Position numbers and translations under genes: made by a program. A stretch of DNA of 64,000 nucleotides, taken from positions 2,418,001 through 2,482,000 of the forward strand of contig JAKFAO010000001.1 of the NCBI GenBank assembly GCA_021527695.1. Reading direction: 5' to 3'. A model generated the notes under the pieces. The model did no database searches. It was not told the DNA's origin and worked only from the letters and a program-made list of their open reading frames with translations. Every line of letters begins with the position of its first letter. Positions within the stretch are counted from its first letter, which is position 1. Positions 48,276 through 60,988 of this stretch are shown in pieces. The stretch is from Naematelia aurantialba. Its lineage: Eukaryota; Basidiomycota; Tremellomycetes; Tremellales; Naemateliaceae.

Positions 48276-50962
48276 CTATGCATGGATGAGCCACTCGATG
48301 GCCCGCCACACCCAGCCCAAGCCTCGTCCCAGCGTCACAATCCTGGTCGCCGTGTCAGTAAAGCTCGACTTGACAAGAGGGGCAATGAAGAAAAAAAACA
48401 TACGTGGGATGATGGGTGAGATCTTGCCACCCCCACCTCGAATGGCGCCAGACCACTCGACCGAGCGGGTACTCGGTCCTCTCTGCCACCCCGACCTCGT
48501 CTGTGATGGGTGGATCGGGCGAGGGCACTGTCGCAGCAAGTGGCTCAACAACATGTTGCATGCCATAGAGATGTAGATCTCGCGTTTCCTCAGCCACAAA
48601 GGCTATCTCTGTTCGTAGGCGCTGAACTTGCTGGGCGAGCGAAACCAAGAGCCACAGGGTAAAGAGATGGACCAGTGTCGAGCTCGATACGAGGCCTTTT
48701 AGACGAGACGAAGCACCGGAGCGAGCCGTGTCTGTCAGACGAATGTATGGTCTCGCGGACGGGATCGGTGTGGTATAGGTATCACCCCCAGACCTCGACA
48801 GGTTTGTCTTCGTCTTTGAGGGTCCTGAGCACGAGTCAGAATCATTCGACATCTTCACGCACCTGGCCAGTTTTCACCCGCCAACTTCACCGTCATCTGC
48901 CCACTGCCATCTTTGAACCATGGCACCGAAATTTCTCCGCCATCGACGCTCTCCACATCCAGGACAATTTCGGCATGACCAGTCTGCCGACTCGAGGGAC
49001 GACCTAGCCGCAGCTCGCAAGCGCCGTGGGTGTCCACTAGGGCGCGCAGCAAGGCGGTACTGCTCAGAGTGGCCCGATCCAGTCGCAGAGCATGCGCTGG
49101 TACTGGTAGACATATCGAAATCTCCTGTATACCTCTTGGCCACCTGAAGCTGATCGAGAGGCGCTGCGACCACCAGTGTTTCCGCTGAATACGGACTGAG
49201 ACCTCGCCGTTTATCGCTCCAGGTATAGGCGTCAAGGGTCGGCCGCCGTCTGTCCAAACAAATGTGCCGATGATGTCGACTGTTGTTGACACGGTCTGCG
49301 CTTCCAGCTTTGCTGCTGGACATTCAACTGAAACCTCGCCCTCACCTAGTCGGATGACAGGGATCTGCACGGGTACCGACGGGGATACGAGTAGCAGTGG
49401 ATCTAGCGGTACGAGGGTCGCCTCGAGCACAACAACATGGTGACCTGTCCCCTCAAACTGCAAGTCGAAGCTAGAACCAGCTTGTGCAGTGTCCAGTTCC
49501 AAACCAGTCGGTGGCGGACTGGGCCGTTGACTGACCGGCGTGCGTGGTCTCGTCGTGTCGAAGCTGTTCATCTCAAAGGAGAATTCCTCGAGGCTCATGT
49601 CGGGCATCGTAGTCCGCATCAAACTCGGAGCGTTCGGTGACGGTTTTGGCATCGCAGGTGGTCGGTGGCCAGAGCGTGAGTGGACAGTGGAGAAGGAATC
49701 TTCGACCTCGTGGTCGCCTTCAAATGGATGCGGCATGCCCCAGTCGGCGTCCGCACAGGTCCAGTAGAGCAGCGAATGAGATGCGATGGATAGACTCTTC
49801 CATCCCCATCCCTCGGGAAGGATCGCTTCGAGAGTGGCGGGGGACTGGGCGACATCGACTGTCCCCTCGTAGAATAAGTGTATCGAAGGGGAGACGGCAT
49901 TGTAATGTGGATCAATTCGCAATTTTGAGGTCGCAGAGCACGATGCAAAAGACCACTCGAGCCGCAAGGTGTCTGTACTGTATAGGGTCAGCTTCTTTCA
50001 ACGAACTCGCCAACGCACCTTTGAAACCGTCCCTCAAGCCAACTTCCCTCATCAGCCGAGTCATCTTGTTCGTCTTCGTCCTCCGGCTCCTCCGGGCCGT
50101 GATCCTCGCCATCTTCCCAGCCATCTTCCGTGCCGACTCTCTTTTGTCCCTCCGCTCCGGCGGGTGACCATGCTGGAGCCGAAAAGGCAGACGCCGGAAG
50201 AGGGAGCATCTTTGGTTCTGTCAGGATGCTGACTTCACCTCGGGCGTCGGGAGACACAATCTGAAAGCGGATGACGTTGTCGAGACATTTCGGCAACGGG
50301 ATCGATACCTGCTCGTCGTCAGCTTGCGGCTTTCTCCAGTCGTATCGGTTCACCCACTTTGGAGAGATCTTCAACTGGGACTTGGAACTCGAGCACGACG
50401 AGGTATTCTCTCCGCACCGAAGGATCTCTTCGAGCGGAATCGTGTCGTCGGTTTGTCGTAGAAGTGGAGTTCAGCACGACGTATACCTGGCCGGTGGTGG
50501 ACGAGACGTCGATGGAGGGTCTGGCCACTCCCTGAGCCAGTGGTGGAGGGTACGCTGTGGGCTGAGGGAGAGCCAGTAGTGTGGCTACGGTTTGTAGGCG
50601 TTTTGAATGTCTGCAAGACTTGGCTGAAAGGGGCAGGGGTTGAACGATCGGGCTGCCAAGAAGTTTGGGCGGCGCAGCTGTCAAAGTTAGCACCGCACGA
50701 TCGTGTCATTGCAAGAAAAAGATAAAGAGCAGGGCAGGCAGAGGAAGAGGGAGCACGCATAGCTCACAGGTGAACAGGGGCCATCGAGAAGGCTGTCTGG
50801 CTTCAGTGACAGGAAGCGAGATCTGCGAGAAAGAGCAATCAGCTTCGCATGATCATCGACATATGCACTATGTACCTTGAGGCAGAGGATCCCGTTGACA
50901 GAGTCATCTGCCGCAGTTGCCTGTACGGCCAACTTGGAGACCACCAAGCCTGACGGCGACAT
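48276..50962 (-). CDS. Uncharacterised 780-residue protein with C-terminal membrane segment
   Basis: Not recognised. Exons in transcript order: 50962-50876, 50822-50768, 50677-50487, 50425-50019, 49977-48863, 48824-48404, 48342-48276; total 2,343 nt. The protein starts MSPSGLVVSKLAVQATAADD, has a polar region, WVNRYDWRKPQADDEQVSIP, an acidic stretch (EDGEDHGPEEPEDEDEQDD), then a long part with repeated beta-like segments each ending in hydrophobic pairs (VVVLEATLVPLDPLLL, GEGEVSVECPAAKLEAQ, NGEVSVRIQRKHWWSQRLSI). One likely membrane helix, LVHLFTLWLLVSLA, near residue 640 is followed by a coiled-coil-like stretch and the end RGLGWVWRAIEWLIHA. The intron 50486-50426 resolves an apparent frameshift; its branch is unclear. 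A beta-rich lumenal or adaptor-like role is only a guess. Divergent from the MDP1-like gene. Confidence 0.7.
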
Positions 50963-51302
50963 GTCGAGCTGTTCACCTGGTCGAAATCAGTCCGACCACA
51001 AAAGAGAGCCAGTCCTACAGCGAGCAAGTTGGCAATTCACCCCAACTCTCTGCACAGCTTGCGGAGCTGTCAGAATCTCATTGTTCGATCGAGCTGTTCG
51101 AGAAATGAAGACCGGCGATGTTGGCTGGGCCGTCTAGGTGGTGTTGCGTCGACGATGGAGAAGACGAGCAAAGAACAAGAAAATATGGAGAAAAGATCAA
51201 TCGCGTCGTGAAGCGCGCGTTTCAAAAGTTCATCTACGTCGAGCCTCTCTTCACTCCGATCCCCCCCCCCCCCCCCCAAGCGCCGCCTCGAGGGCCATAG
51301 CC
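50963..51302. promoter_or_regulatory. Divergent promoter with a 17-C run
   Basis: 340 bases between divergent starts. A run of 17 C (51261-51277) lies 25 bp before the MDP1-like ATG. Confidence 0.5.
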
Positions 51303-52439
<1,137 letters not shown>

Positions 52440-52720
52440 TGGCATCCGCCGACTAGAGTAGAGGACCAGGACTTTGAACTGAACGCCGCAGATCGTCGCA
52501 TCCAGCATTATAGACCATGTATCTATCGTTATAGACCATATATCTATCGTTCATCGCACAACATTGTACAACCCTTGTCGGTCAAAAACGGACTTCACTC
52601 GCTGATAGTGTCGCTCTTGCCACACTGCCAGCGACGCTGCGACACTCATGCATGCTTGTAGGTGAGGATAAATGCAATGTATGCCGGAGTGTAGGACCAT
52701 CCACGATATGCAACGCAAGA

Positions 52721-54250
52721 TCATACAGGGGCGACATCCCGCTGCTCCCGCTTGACGGCCAAAGACCTAAACGCCCAGACTAGATTCTCATACACCACAA
52801 AAGTCGTACAAGTTCCCGGTAAGATGCGCAGCGCATTGGTGCCTAGCCCTTTGTAGAAGGCTAGTAAGCCTTCTTGACGCCATATCGACGACATGACGGA
52901 TGGGATTGTGAGGTGAGTGGCGGTAGACGTCGTCGGCGAGTTCTGAAAAAATGCTGCCATCAGCGCACTCCTACGCTACAAAGCCCAGATCAGACGACAC
53001 TTGCCTGTATGCGAGCTCGGACGACTTGGTACGGGTAGGTGAGCGCAATAGCGACGAGTTTTGATGCTCCAGATGCTAGGATGTATTCTGTATTTGACTA
53101 AGAGGGTTAGTAACTCTGCGTTGCGAGCGAGTGGGGATTGGCCAGCTCAACACTCTGTCCAATCTCCATTTCACATTGTTCTCCTCCCCTGCCGCAAGAC
53201 ACTTACCAACTTCTCATCCTCAACTCTCCACCCCTTGCCAGACCGCTCGTAAACCCTCCTCTTCAGATCCGTCCGACGCCGTTTGATCTCTTCGTACGTG
53301 GCGAACTGTATCGAGCCATTCGACACCCCAACAAGGGCGAGCAGCGAGCCCTTGTACAGCCCCCGCATGCCTTCTGTCTGCCATATCCGCGACAAACCGT
53401 CTGCACTTGTCAGCCTCGACTCAGCGAAACGTCATGCGTAAGGACGCCGATGAGATGGATGATGAGATATGTGAGGTGAGGTCCGGGAGCATCGCCCAGC
53501 TCAGCGATGGCAAGTGCTTGTATGCGGGATCCAGCATGGGACAGACGTACCCCACAGTCCCCTGAATGCTGTAGGATCCGATTTGGGTGTGCCGAAGATC
53601 CGCGTCTTGACCACCCAGATGGGATTGGTCAGCATAGCTGTAATTGCGCCTGTGCGTGTCAGCGCGTCATCACAACACCCATGACTACAGAACCGTCACT
53701 TACTCGCTTCGGCGGCTGCCAAGAGATGTTGCCCGCTCGTGGTGCGATAAGAGGGGTCCCCGTGCTGCATCTGCTTCTTGATCATGTTGTAGCTGAATGT
53801 TGGATTAGCCTCGTCCCGCGTCTTCTCCACTCATCCGTATACGAGCTCTTCCAGCTTGCTGTCCTGGACACTTACAACAAGAAGTACAGCCCCCAGCTGC
53901 CTGCGCCTCCCACGAGATTCGGAATAAGCCCACGATACAGTCCCCTCCATCCATCAACATGCACGGCCTCCTCGAGGGCACGATACACCCCCGTCCCCAA
54001 TGCTGGCTTGGGTCGGCGACTTGGTCCTGCACCTGGACTGGAGGATGCAAGTTGGAAGCGGACCTTGACGAGGTCCAGAGGATGCATGACGAGCGTCGCC
54101 ACTGTCCCTGCGCCGAAGCCCGCTATGGCATGATCCTACTTGTATCAGTACAACAACGACTCGACAGTGTCTAGAGGACGCCCAGACAAGAGAACTCACG
54201 ATGGACGGGTCGCCGAAGAGCGAGGGGGAAGCGGTGAGCGACTGCGACAT
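52721..54250 (-). CDS. FLX1: Mitochondrial carrier, FAD/folate type
   Basis: Inner-membrane carrier of the SLC25A32/Flx1 group, about 335 residues, thought to move FAD or folate. Exons in transcript order: 54250-54200, 54135-53876, 53792-53704, 53649-53551, 53400-53207, 53097-53005, 52942-52721. Three carrier repeats are visible with signatures PLDLVK (HPLDLVKVRFQL), PIWVVK (TNPIWVVKTRIFG) and PYQVVR (YPYQVVRARIQ); the second and third, with GLYKGSLLALVGVSNGSIQF, match the FAD/folate branch. Intron 6 (53004-52943) starts with GC (CAG/GCAAGT). The last residues are KREQRDVAPV. Confidence 0.92.
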
Positions 54251-54730
54251 TCTCCTGAGGGCAGTGGATGCCAATCAAGATGTGGCAGGTCAGTAGTCCA
54301 TGGGGCCGACTGTGCAACTCTGTGTGTCGGGTGAGGCAAGGTATGATGGTCAAACGAGTCCAAAATTCCAAAGCGACTTGTTGCAAAAGTGGAGGGGAGA
54401 GCGGCTTGTTGCCATTGGGTGACAGAACTATGACTTCTGCTGTCTCTGACCTGTTTGCATACAAGAGCAGCGTACATTGCAAGCGCAGAGTGAGACTGGG
54501 ACGAGGCTCGGGTATCGGCACTGCACCACGACGGAGAATACTGAATGAGCATGACAAGAAAGCTGAGATAAAGCGGGGGAATCAGGCAAACATCGCGTCC
54601 CCCTCTACTGCTACATGTCTTCTGCGCAGGCAGTCTGCCCGTTTCCATGCACTCCTTGGAGTATCCAGACGCCGCATACGACCCACATGCCGGGGCGCTC
54701 GAACAAAGATGGCCATTGACCTTTCAGTCG

Positions 54731-55548
54731 CTAGCAGTGCTCGCGGGTCCACTCGATGAGCCGCTTGAGCTCCTCCCACTGAGTCGCCTGCAAATGCTTC
54801 TCCTCGTCGGAGCCGGGCCGCACGTTCTGACAGGCGTCCACAAAGTTTTTGGACCACGAGGGGGAACTAAGGAGGGGATGGGATGAGACATGTGAGATCC
54901 AGCTGTCGGCATCGACGGGCAGGACAGGACGTAGAGACAGCGGGGAGACGAGGCGAAGAGTGCGGACGCAGGGTGGATAGACGAAGCGTCGGATTGAGTC
55001 GACTCGTCAGCACCAGCATTGGCTTGTCTCGAGACTTAGGTGGACTGACTACTTTGAGTTCCAGTAGTCCCCTGGTTTGTCCTGTAAGCCGCTGCCTCAA
55101 CATGCGAGCCCAGGAGGGGCAAGTGGACTAATAGGGTACCCACCTTCACGGCGATGGAGAACGGCATGCAGCATATCCGCCGTTGGATCCTGCGGTCATC
55201 AGCGTGCTGCTGATATACTTCTCAGGAGCCCCCAGAGCGCCAGACAACTGTCGTCCTCGCGGCCGTCGTCAACTCACGCCCTGGTGCTTTTCCGAGATAT
55301 CGTGACACCGTTGTATATCGTCATTGGCCAGATGTAGAGCTACGCCCATTTAGCCAAGCCTCTCCCTACATCCTGGGGTACAAGCCTGCACGTGGACATG
55401 TAAACATACCTGCTTTCACATAGTCGTGAGCCTTGAGACCGTTGATCTGCGATGTCAGGCTCGGGTCCCAGACGGTCTTGCCTGGCTCGAGCGGGGGTAG
55501 GGGGGATCTCGCAAACAGCCTGGACTGGATACCGTCGATAGATGCCAT
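54731..55548 (-). CDS. Uncharacterised conserved small protein (ion-pair HRRE-YWN family)
   Basis: About 133 residues. Exons in transcript order: 55548-55410, 55339-55278, 55189-55144, 55071-55053, 54866-54731. It matches a fungal/bacterial family of unknown function with the layout ALHLANDDIQRCHDISEKHQG, DMLHAVLHRREGDYWNS and SWSKNFVDACQNV, ending TQWEELKRLIEWTREHC. The HRRE-x-DYWN segment is the most conserved part. An in-frame Met at 55644 would add 32 Arg-rich residues resembling a mitochondrial presequence; the later Met was chosen conservatively. The last intron (186 nt) may hide a missed exon, because relatives have a few more residues after YWNS. Confidence 0.65.
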
Positions 55549-55758
55549 GCTGCTCAGAGCTCTACACCTGAGAACGGAGTCGAGTCGTGGTGCGAGTGGA
55601 CGTCGCGCTGCACCTGCTTGCCATATGTATCGATAGTTGAGCATGCACGATGGACGGTCATTATCGACAGTCCAACTTTTGCCGGCTGCACGGGATTCTG
55701 GATAACGAGTTTTGATCTCTCATTGCACTTTGTCTCGCACTCTCCACGGCATCCCATC

Positions 55759-56554
55759 ATGCCTCCAGCACCCAAGAGACCGCGTGAGCTCACGAGCACA
55801 GTCCTCTACACGCAGCGGGGATGCGCAGGAAGCCTGCTGACGCGACTTGGTAGCTCAGCCCGGGCCGTCACAGCCGAATCGTCAGGCGGATGCGCTGAGC
55901 GAGTTCCAATCCCGAAGACTACAACGGCGTCTGGAGGAGCTCGAGGTGGGTCTGGCCTGTGCTCTTACAGCCCTTACACAGCATAGCCCTCCCCTGCTGT
56001 CATCCACTCGACTTTAATGGCTGACGTGTGATCCCAGCGCACCAATCCCACCGACATCCCTGCCAGCTCGTTCGTCCCCCCTCCCCCGCCGTCGGCGGCC
56101 GCCCCGCAGCCCAAAAAGAAACAGTCTGCCAACGTCCGGCGGATTCTGTACGGCAAGAAGTCGCTCAAAGACTGGTTGGAAGAGCTGGTGCGTTGGCATC
56201 TTGCGTCGTCGAGAATCTACCCTCGCCCCTTCCTGTCCCCGTCCTCGGTCCTCCTCTATTCTCGACCAGCCTTGCCCCTCCCCCCTTCCTGGCGGGAATG
56301 ATCCCTCACTGGCGGGAATATCCCCCATATCGCCATCCGCATGCTGTCATTCGCTCACACTCTCACAGCCATCTGACCCCGTACCACCGTACATCCTCGC
56401 TGCTGCCCCTCCTCCAAAAGTCCCACCACGGCGGCTGTGCTCGTCTTGCGGCTACTTTGGGGTATACAAGTGCCCTCGATGTGCAGAGTGGAGCTGCGAT
56501 AGGGCGTGTCTGGAGACCCATGCACGAGACGGCGGGTGTGGAGTCGGCGGATGA
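55759..56554 (+). CDS. VPS71: SWR1 chromatin-remodelling complex subunit, HIT zinc finger (Vps71/ZNHIT1)
   Basis: Nuclear subunit needed for H2A.Z deposition by SWR1; about 150 residues. Exons: 55759-55783, 55854-55945, 56038-56187, 56369-56554. A coiled N-terminal helix (ALSEFQSRRLQRRLEELE) is followed by the family core KKKQSANVRRILYGKKSLKD, then PPRRLCSSCGYFGVYKCPRC and CDRACLETHARDGGC forming the zf-HIT Cys/His cluster. The length fits fungal members. It starts about 210 bp from the divergent small conserved gene. Confidence 0.92.
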
Positions 56555-56673
56555 TCGTGCCCGAGAGTATTCGACGAAGGTGTGATATATGCATACGACT
56601 ATCATGCCGCCTTTTCGGATTGTCCACCACCCCACACTGATATTAAGCCAGGCCTGTGAGGTCGCCTGTCCAT

Positions 56674-58215
56674 CTACTTGGGAGAAGCATAGAATCCCTT
56701 CGCCTCGAGCTCCTTCTGCACGTCCTTTTGGAAACCACGGACGATACTGTCGGCAAACATGCGCCAGAGCGGCAGAGCAGGCTGGTCACGGTGTCAGCAC
56801 ACGGGACCTCCCAGCGCAGCACACGACGTACTCCAGACACGAGCCACATGAGCGAGTCGAGTATGGGGTTGTTTCCAGGACAAGCACCTCGGGTCTGCAC
56901 ACGGACAAGATCCGTGATGATATAGCTGGTGGGCTGGTAATAGCCCTTCTGCAGGCCTGCAGCGCCCGTCAGCAGAATCACCCGGCGGTGAGAGAGCATG
57001 GAGGCGTACCTCTGATGAGGTAGCCCGCGCACTCCTTCGGACTGATGAGCTTGTCCCCTTCTTCGATCTTCTTCGTCATGGCGTGCTTGAGCTTTTGTTC
57101 ATTGACAAAGCCAGCAGAGTCAATCCCCGCAGGCATGAAGATATGAATGTTGATACCCGGGAAGGCGAGGGCCTCGGATCGCAGCGTGTCGGCAAGGCCT
57201 GACAGATCAGCACTGTCCCACGAAGACAAAGACTATCGACGACCCATCGCTCTGTGTGAGAGGAAGAACTCACCCCGCAGAGCATACTTTCCGGGAGAAT
57301 AAGGGGAGTATCCGGCGAAAGAAGTGTAGCCGAGGAAACTGCCGACGAACACGATCGAGCCCTTTGCGCGTTGAGATACAAGGAGCTTGAATGCAGCCTG
57401 TCGGCGAGTATCAGCTTGTTACTTAATGATATCGTTGCTCGTAATTGCGCAGTTGCGACTGATGAAGTCGACACCCTGCGCAGGACACACACTCACATGC
57501 GCGGTCCAAGCTTGCACCCAAAATGTCCCATCCAATCCCTGGTACAGTTATCAGTAGCGTGCGAGCGGTCACGAAGTAGGACAAGCGCGGCGGAGTCATG
57601 AAGGACTAAGAACCCTGGGCTCACCGCTTTCAGGTGCTCTGGGGTGCTCTCGACGAACAGTTGAGGAAACGACGACCCCGCACACATCAAAATGTAGTCT
57701 GGCGCCCTGCCATCAAAGGGGACGATCGCTTGCTTGAGGGCGTTCTCGGACGCCGTTGGGTCCGTGAGGTCTGTCGAGATGGCTGCAAGCTTCTGCCCCT
57801 CCTTGGCGAGTGACTGTATCGCCTCGTCAGCCAGAGATCACGTCGCAAAAACCGGCGGATTGAGTGCGCCAGAGATGGGGCGGTTCAGTGTTGTATCGAG
57901 TACGGACCTTGAGCTCCAGCAGCGTGTCGTCAAGCTGTTTCTGACCGCGGGCGACGATCGTCACATGCGCACCTTGCCGCACCAGATCCTCCGCGAGCGC
58001 CTTGCCAAGACCGCTGCTCCCGCCAGTAATGTAGCAGTGCTTTCTGGCAGTCAGCGCGTCTCCAGGCAGGATCGTCGCATCGTGGACATCACCTTGTTCT
58101 CAGGTTTGAAGTGGTTCTTCCCAAAGAGCATGGTGTGACCGACGTAGATGAAGACGAGCGACACGGCGAGGAGCACTGCTGGATGCTGGTCTAGCACAGT
58201 AGCGACAATGCTCAT
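56674..58215 (-). CDS. TSC10: 3-ketodihydrosphingosine reductase
   Basis: NADPH-dependent SDR of the ER that makes dihydrosphingosine in sphingolipid synthesis; about 343 residues. Exons in transcript order: 58215-58093, 58039-57908, 57813-57625, 57538-57497, 57397-57274, 57198-57010, 56956-56832, 56781-56674. An N-terminal membrane segment (AVLLAVSLVFIYVGHTMLF) is followed by CYITGGSSGLGKALAEDLV, the catalytic Ser in VFVGSFLGYTSFAGYSPYSP and Tyr195/Lys199 (YSPGK). The C-terminal part GYYQPTSYIITDLVR and a hydrophobic stretch fit KDSR enzymes. The last intron (50 nt) is needed to end KDVQKELEAKGFYASPK. Confidence 0.92.
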
Positions 58216-58483
58216 GCTTAGAATGGACGAAAACAGCTGTGATCGCTCGAGCCAGAAGAATGAATATCTGTGCAGCACTGGCCGCCAAGAAAAAGGGCAG
58301 CGGATCTCTCGCGCCCGGCCAACCGGCGAGGCGACGTGGATGATTTGTCTGTTCTGCATTGATGCTACCTGAACATGAACAGCTGCTGGGCACAAGATAC
58401 ACGGTACAGGCATGGCTCTATGCAATAATGTCCGCCAGTTTAGAGATCTACAATGCACATGACAGGCAAGCGTTAGCCTCTGC

Positions 58484-60693
58484 TCAACCCATATTGTCAA
58501 AGTCGGCGTCATATGGTTTCTTGTCTGCAAAGCACGCCGTCTCGCTCTTGTCGGGGACCACACCGTCCATGAGGTAGGCCTGGACGATGGCATTGGTGCA
58601 ATTGGACATGTCGCGACCTGTCGAATGGCCGTAACCGTGGTGCACGACTACCCTCATCAGCAGTGCCGCAATCGCTGTGGCTCTTCTGGCACACTTACCT
58701 AGTCGTGCATTGTCTGCCATTTCCGCTGCCAGACGCCGGGCATTCCGAAGCGGAGTGGCTGGGTCCTGCGGAAAACAAGCGTGTCAACCGGGTCGGTGGA
58801 CAACGACGCCTACTCACGTAGGTACCCCCAAGTAACAGGAGGGGATGATTCAGCTTGTGTTCAAAGTCCCCACGATATACCTCTGCAGGAATATAATCGT
58901 AGTGCCGACACTGGACTGTCGCCTCGAATCGCTCGCTCCCAGAGATCCACGAAGAACGAATCATCTCCGCATGAAGATCCTTCCACCACTGTAGAGATTT
59001 CTTCTCAGAGTCGTACGAGTCACCCTTTGGGTGCGTGTTAGCCTCAGCTTCGCAGACGGGCTCTGTTGTCTGGCACTCACGCAAATGACCATCATCTCGA
59101 GCTCCTCGCTCTTGGGCTCTCGCGTTGCATTTTGAGTCAGAGACGACTTGGCTGGATCATGGCTCCAGCCATGGTCGTCGAGGGTCAAAAGTGCCAGTGT
59201 TGCATTGCCGTCCATGAGTTCGGCGAGCATTTGGGCCGACTCCTTCCACTTGCCAGGGTTGTACAGGACCGAGTAGAGCCAGCCTACCAAACGCTCGTAC
59301 GTCACGATCCCAGGGCCGTGTTCTGAGAAACCAGGAATAGGTCGCGTGACGAGACTGTCAAAGAGACTGTGCAGACTCGAGGACAGGTCTTGTCGTGCTC
59401 CTAGATATTCCGTTTCACCAACAGAATCGCTCGATGCCAGCGCGCATAGCCGAGGGCCGGCTAGGACACACTCGCCGATGAAGCCATCTTCGAACGCGTT
59501 GGTAACATTGTCCAGTGAAGTCGTGCCCCAACCCCACGGGTTCCAGCCGTCTCGCACATATTCGAGGCCGTCTAGCACGACCCTTCCGACTCGGCTCGGA
59601 AACATCTGCGCATACGCTGTCGGTCTCCAGATCAGCCAGCAGCAACCTCCCCAAACGGAATCACTCTGGTTCTATGAGACGCACTTTGAGCTGTGATCTG
59701 CCGTCAGTCCGCAGTCTTGGCTGTGGTGCAGCTCACGCACCTATGCCAGTTCCATACGAGACCATAAACGCCGTCAAATGCTCCTCACCCAAAGCTTCTC
59801 GTATGGCGTCCACGTCACGAGCTACGAAAGCAGTCGTCACGAATCTGGGCAAATCGCCATAAAGGTCCCGGCACGCCATGTAGGTCGCTTCATTCATCCT
59901 TCAGCTGTCAGCTGGAGTCTACTAGAGAGACGGGTCGTGAAACTCACGCGTCCTTGTCGTCCACCACATGATAGCCTCTGACTTCAGGCCAGGAATTGGT
60001 AGTCCACTCCCAACGATCTCGATAGGCATCTTGGGAGAAACAGGATATCGGCGACGAAAGATTCACGCCTACAATCAACAGGCGATTACTCTTATTCTCG
60101 GCCTTGCGTGTACGGGCACAATACAGAGAACGACATACCTCTCGGGTCGAACCCCAGCACGTCTAGCTCGCCCCGGGTGTACAGCTCGCCGGCTCGTTTC
60201 CCCTTGGCCCACAGCATGCTCGTGCCAGATCCGCCAGGTCCTGGGCCTCTCAGTCTCTTGTTCCCTGCAGCGGGTGCAGAGCTCACCTCCTGGTTCAATG
60301 ACCAGGGTCCGAGCGGTCTTGTGCCCAGGTACGGGCTGGTACAGTGTTGTAGCTATGTCGATCGTCCTGGGATCCGAGCTGTTGGTCCAGTCAAGGGGGA
60401 CGTTGACATGGCCACATAGGTAATGCGGGTCCGGTCCGCATTGCTTCCAATGAAAGGCGTTGGTAAAGAGCGCGTCCTATACCATTCCGTCAGCTTCTAG
60501 CAGTACTACTGACTGTCAAGTATGTCCAGGGCCAACTTACACGACGCGGAAGGTGGAATCGCTCGGACGTGAGCCAAACCCAGAATAGAAGCGACGAGGA
60601 TAGCAAGAGTACTACCGCTGCTCTGAACGCCTGCTTGCCAGACTTGGAGATGCCAGCCGCCTTGGGGTCCTCCTCTGCTATGAGGCCGCGCAT
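58484..60693 (-). CDS. TAP-like alpha/beta-hydrolase (tripeptidyl-peptidase type), membrane-anchored
   Basis: Secretory serine hydrolase, about 567 residues. Exons in transcript order: 60693-60541, 60476-60287, 60240-60139, 60068-59948, 59898-59741, 59690-59685, 59616-59081, 59024-58818, 58765-58699, 58647-58484. A type II anchor (FRAAVVLLLSSSLLFWVWL, near residue 26) is followed by CGHVNVPLDWTN, the oxyanion segment EPGGPGGSGTSML, GFDPRGVNLSSPISCF, the nucleophile in FMVSYGTG (Ser236), FPSRVGRVVLDG, and a TAP-like C-terminal domain with GGTYDPATPLRNA (Asp492) and HHGYGHS (His near 520). Exon 6 is six nucleotides long and supplies AQT in GIAQTYAQMF. Streptomyces tripeptidyl aminopeptidase is the family reference. 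Whether it cleaves peptides or esters is unknown. Confidence 0.88.
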
Positions 60694-60988
60694 GATCACC
60701 CAGATCGTGACGAGGCAACGAATGCAAACTCATCCAAGCAGCTCACTGCATCTCTTGTGATTGACTCTACCTTTGTCAAAGTCATGCTGGCCATTTGCCG
60801 GCCATATCCGCCATGACTCTTTCCAACTTTTGCATCTTCCACACCACGACAAAGTACAACACCGCCTAGGCGGGGCGAGACGACGAGGTCGGCTGCTGGG
60901 CAGGAACCTGCGTGCACTGCTCATCCGCGTCGTGCTAGAGACGATCCCCAGCACGTCTCGGCGCGCTCCTACCAGCACATCCACGGCG

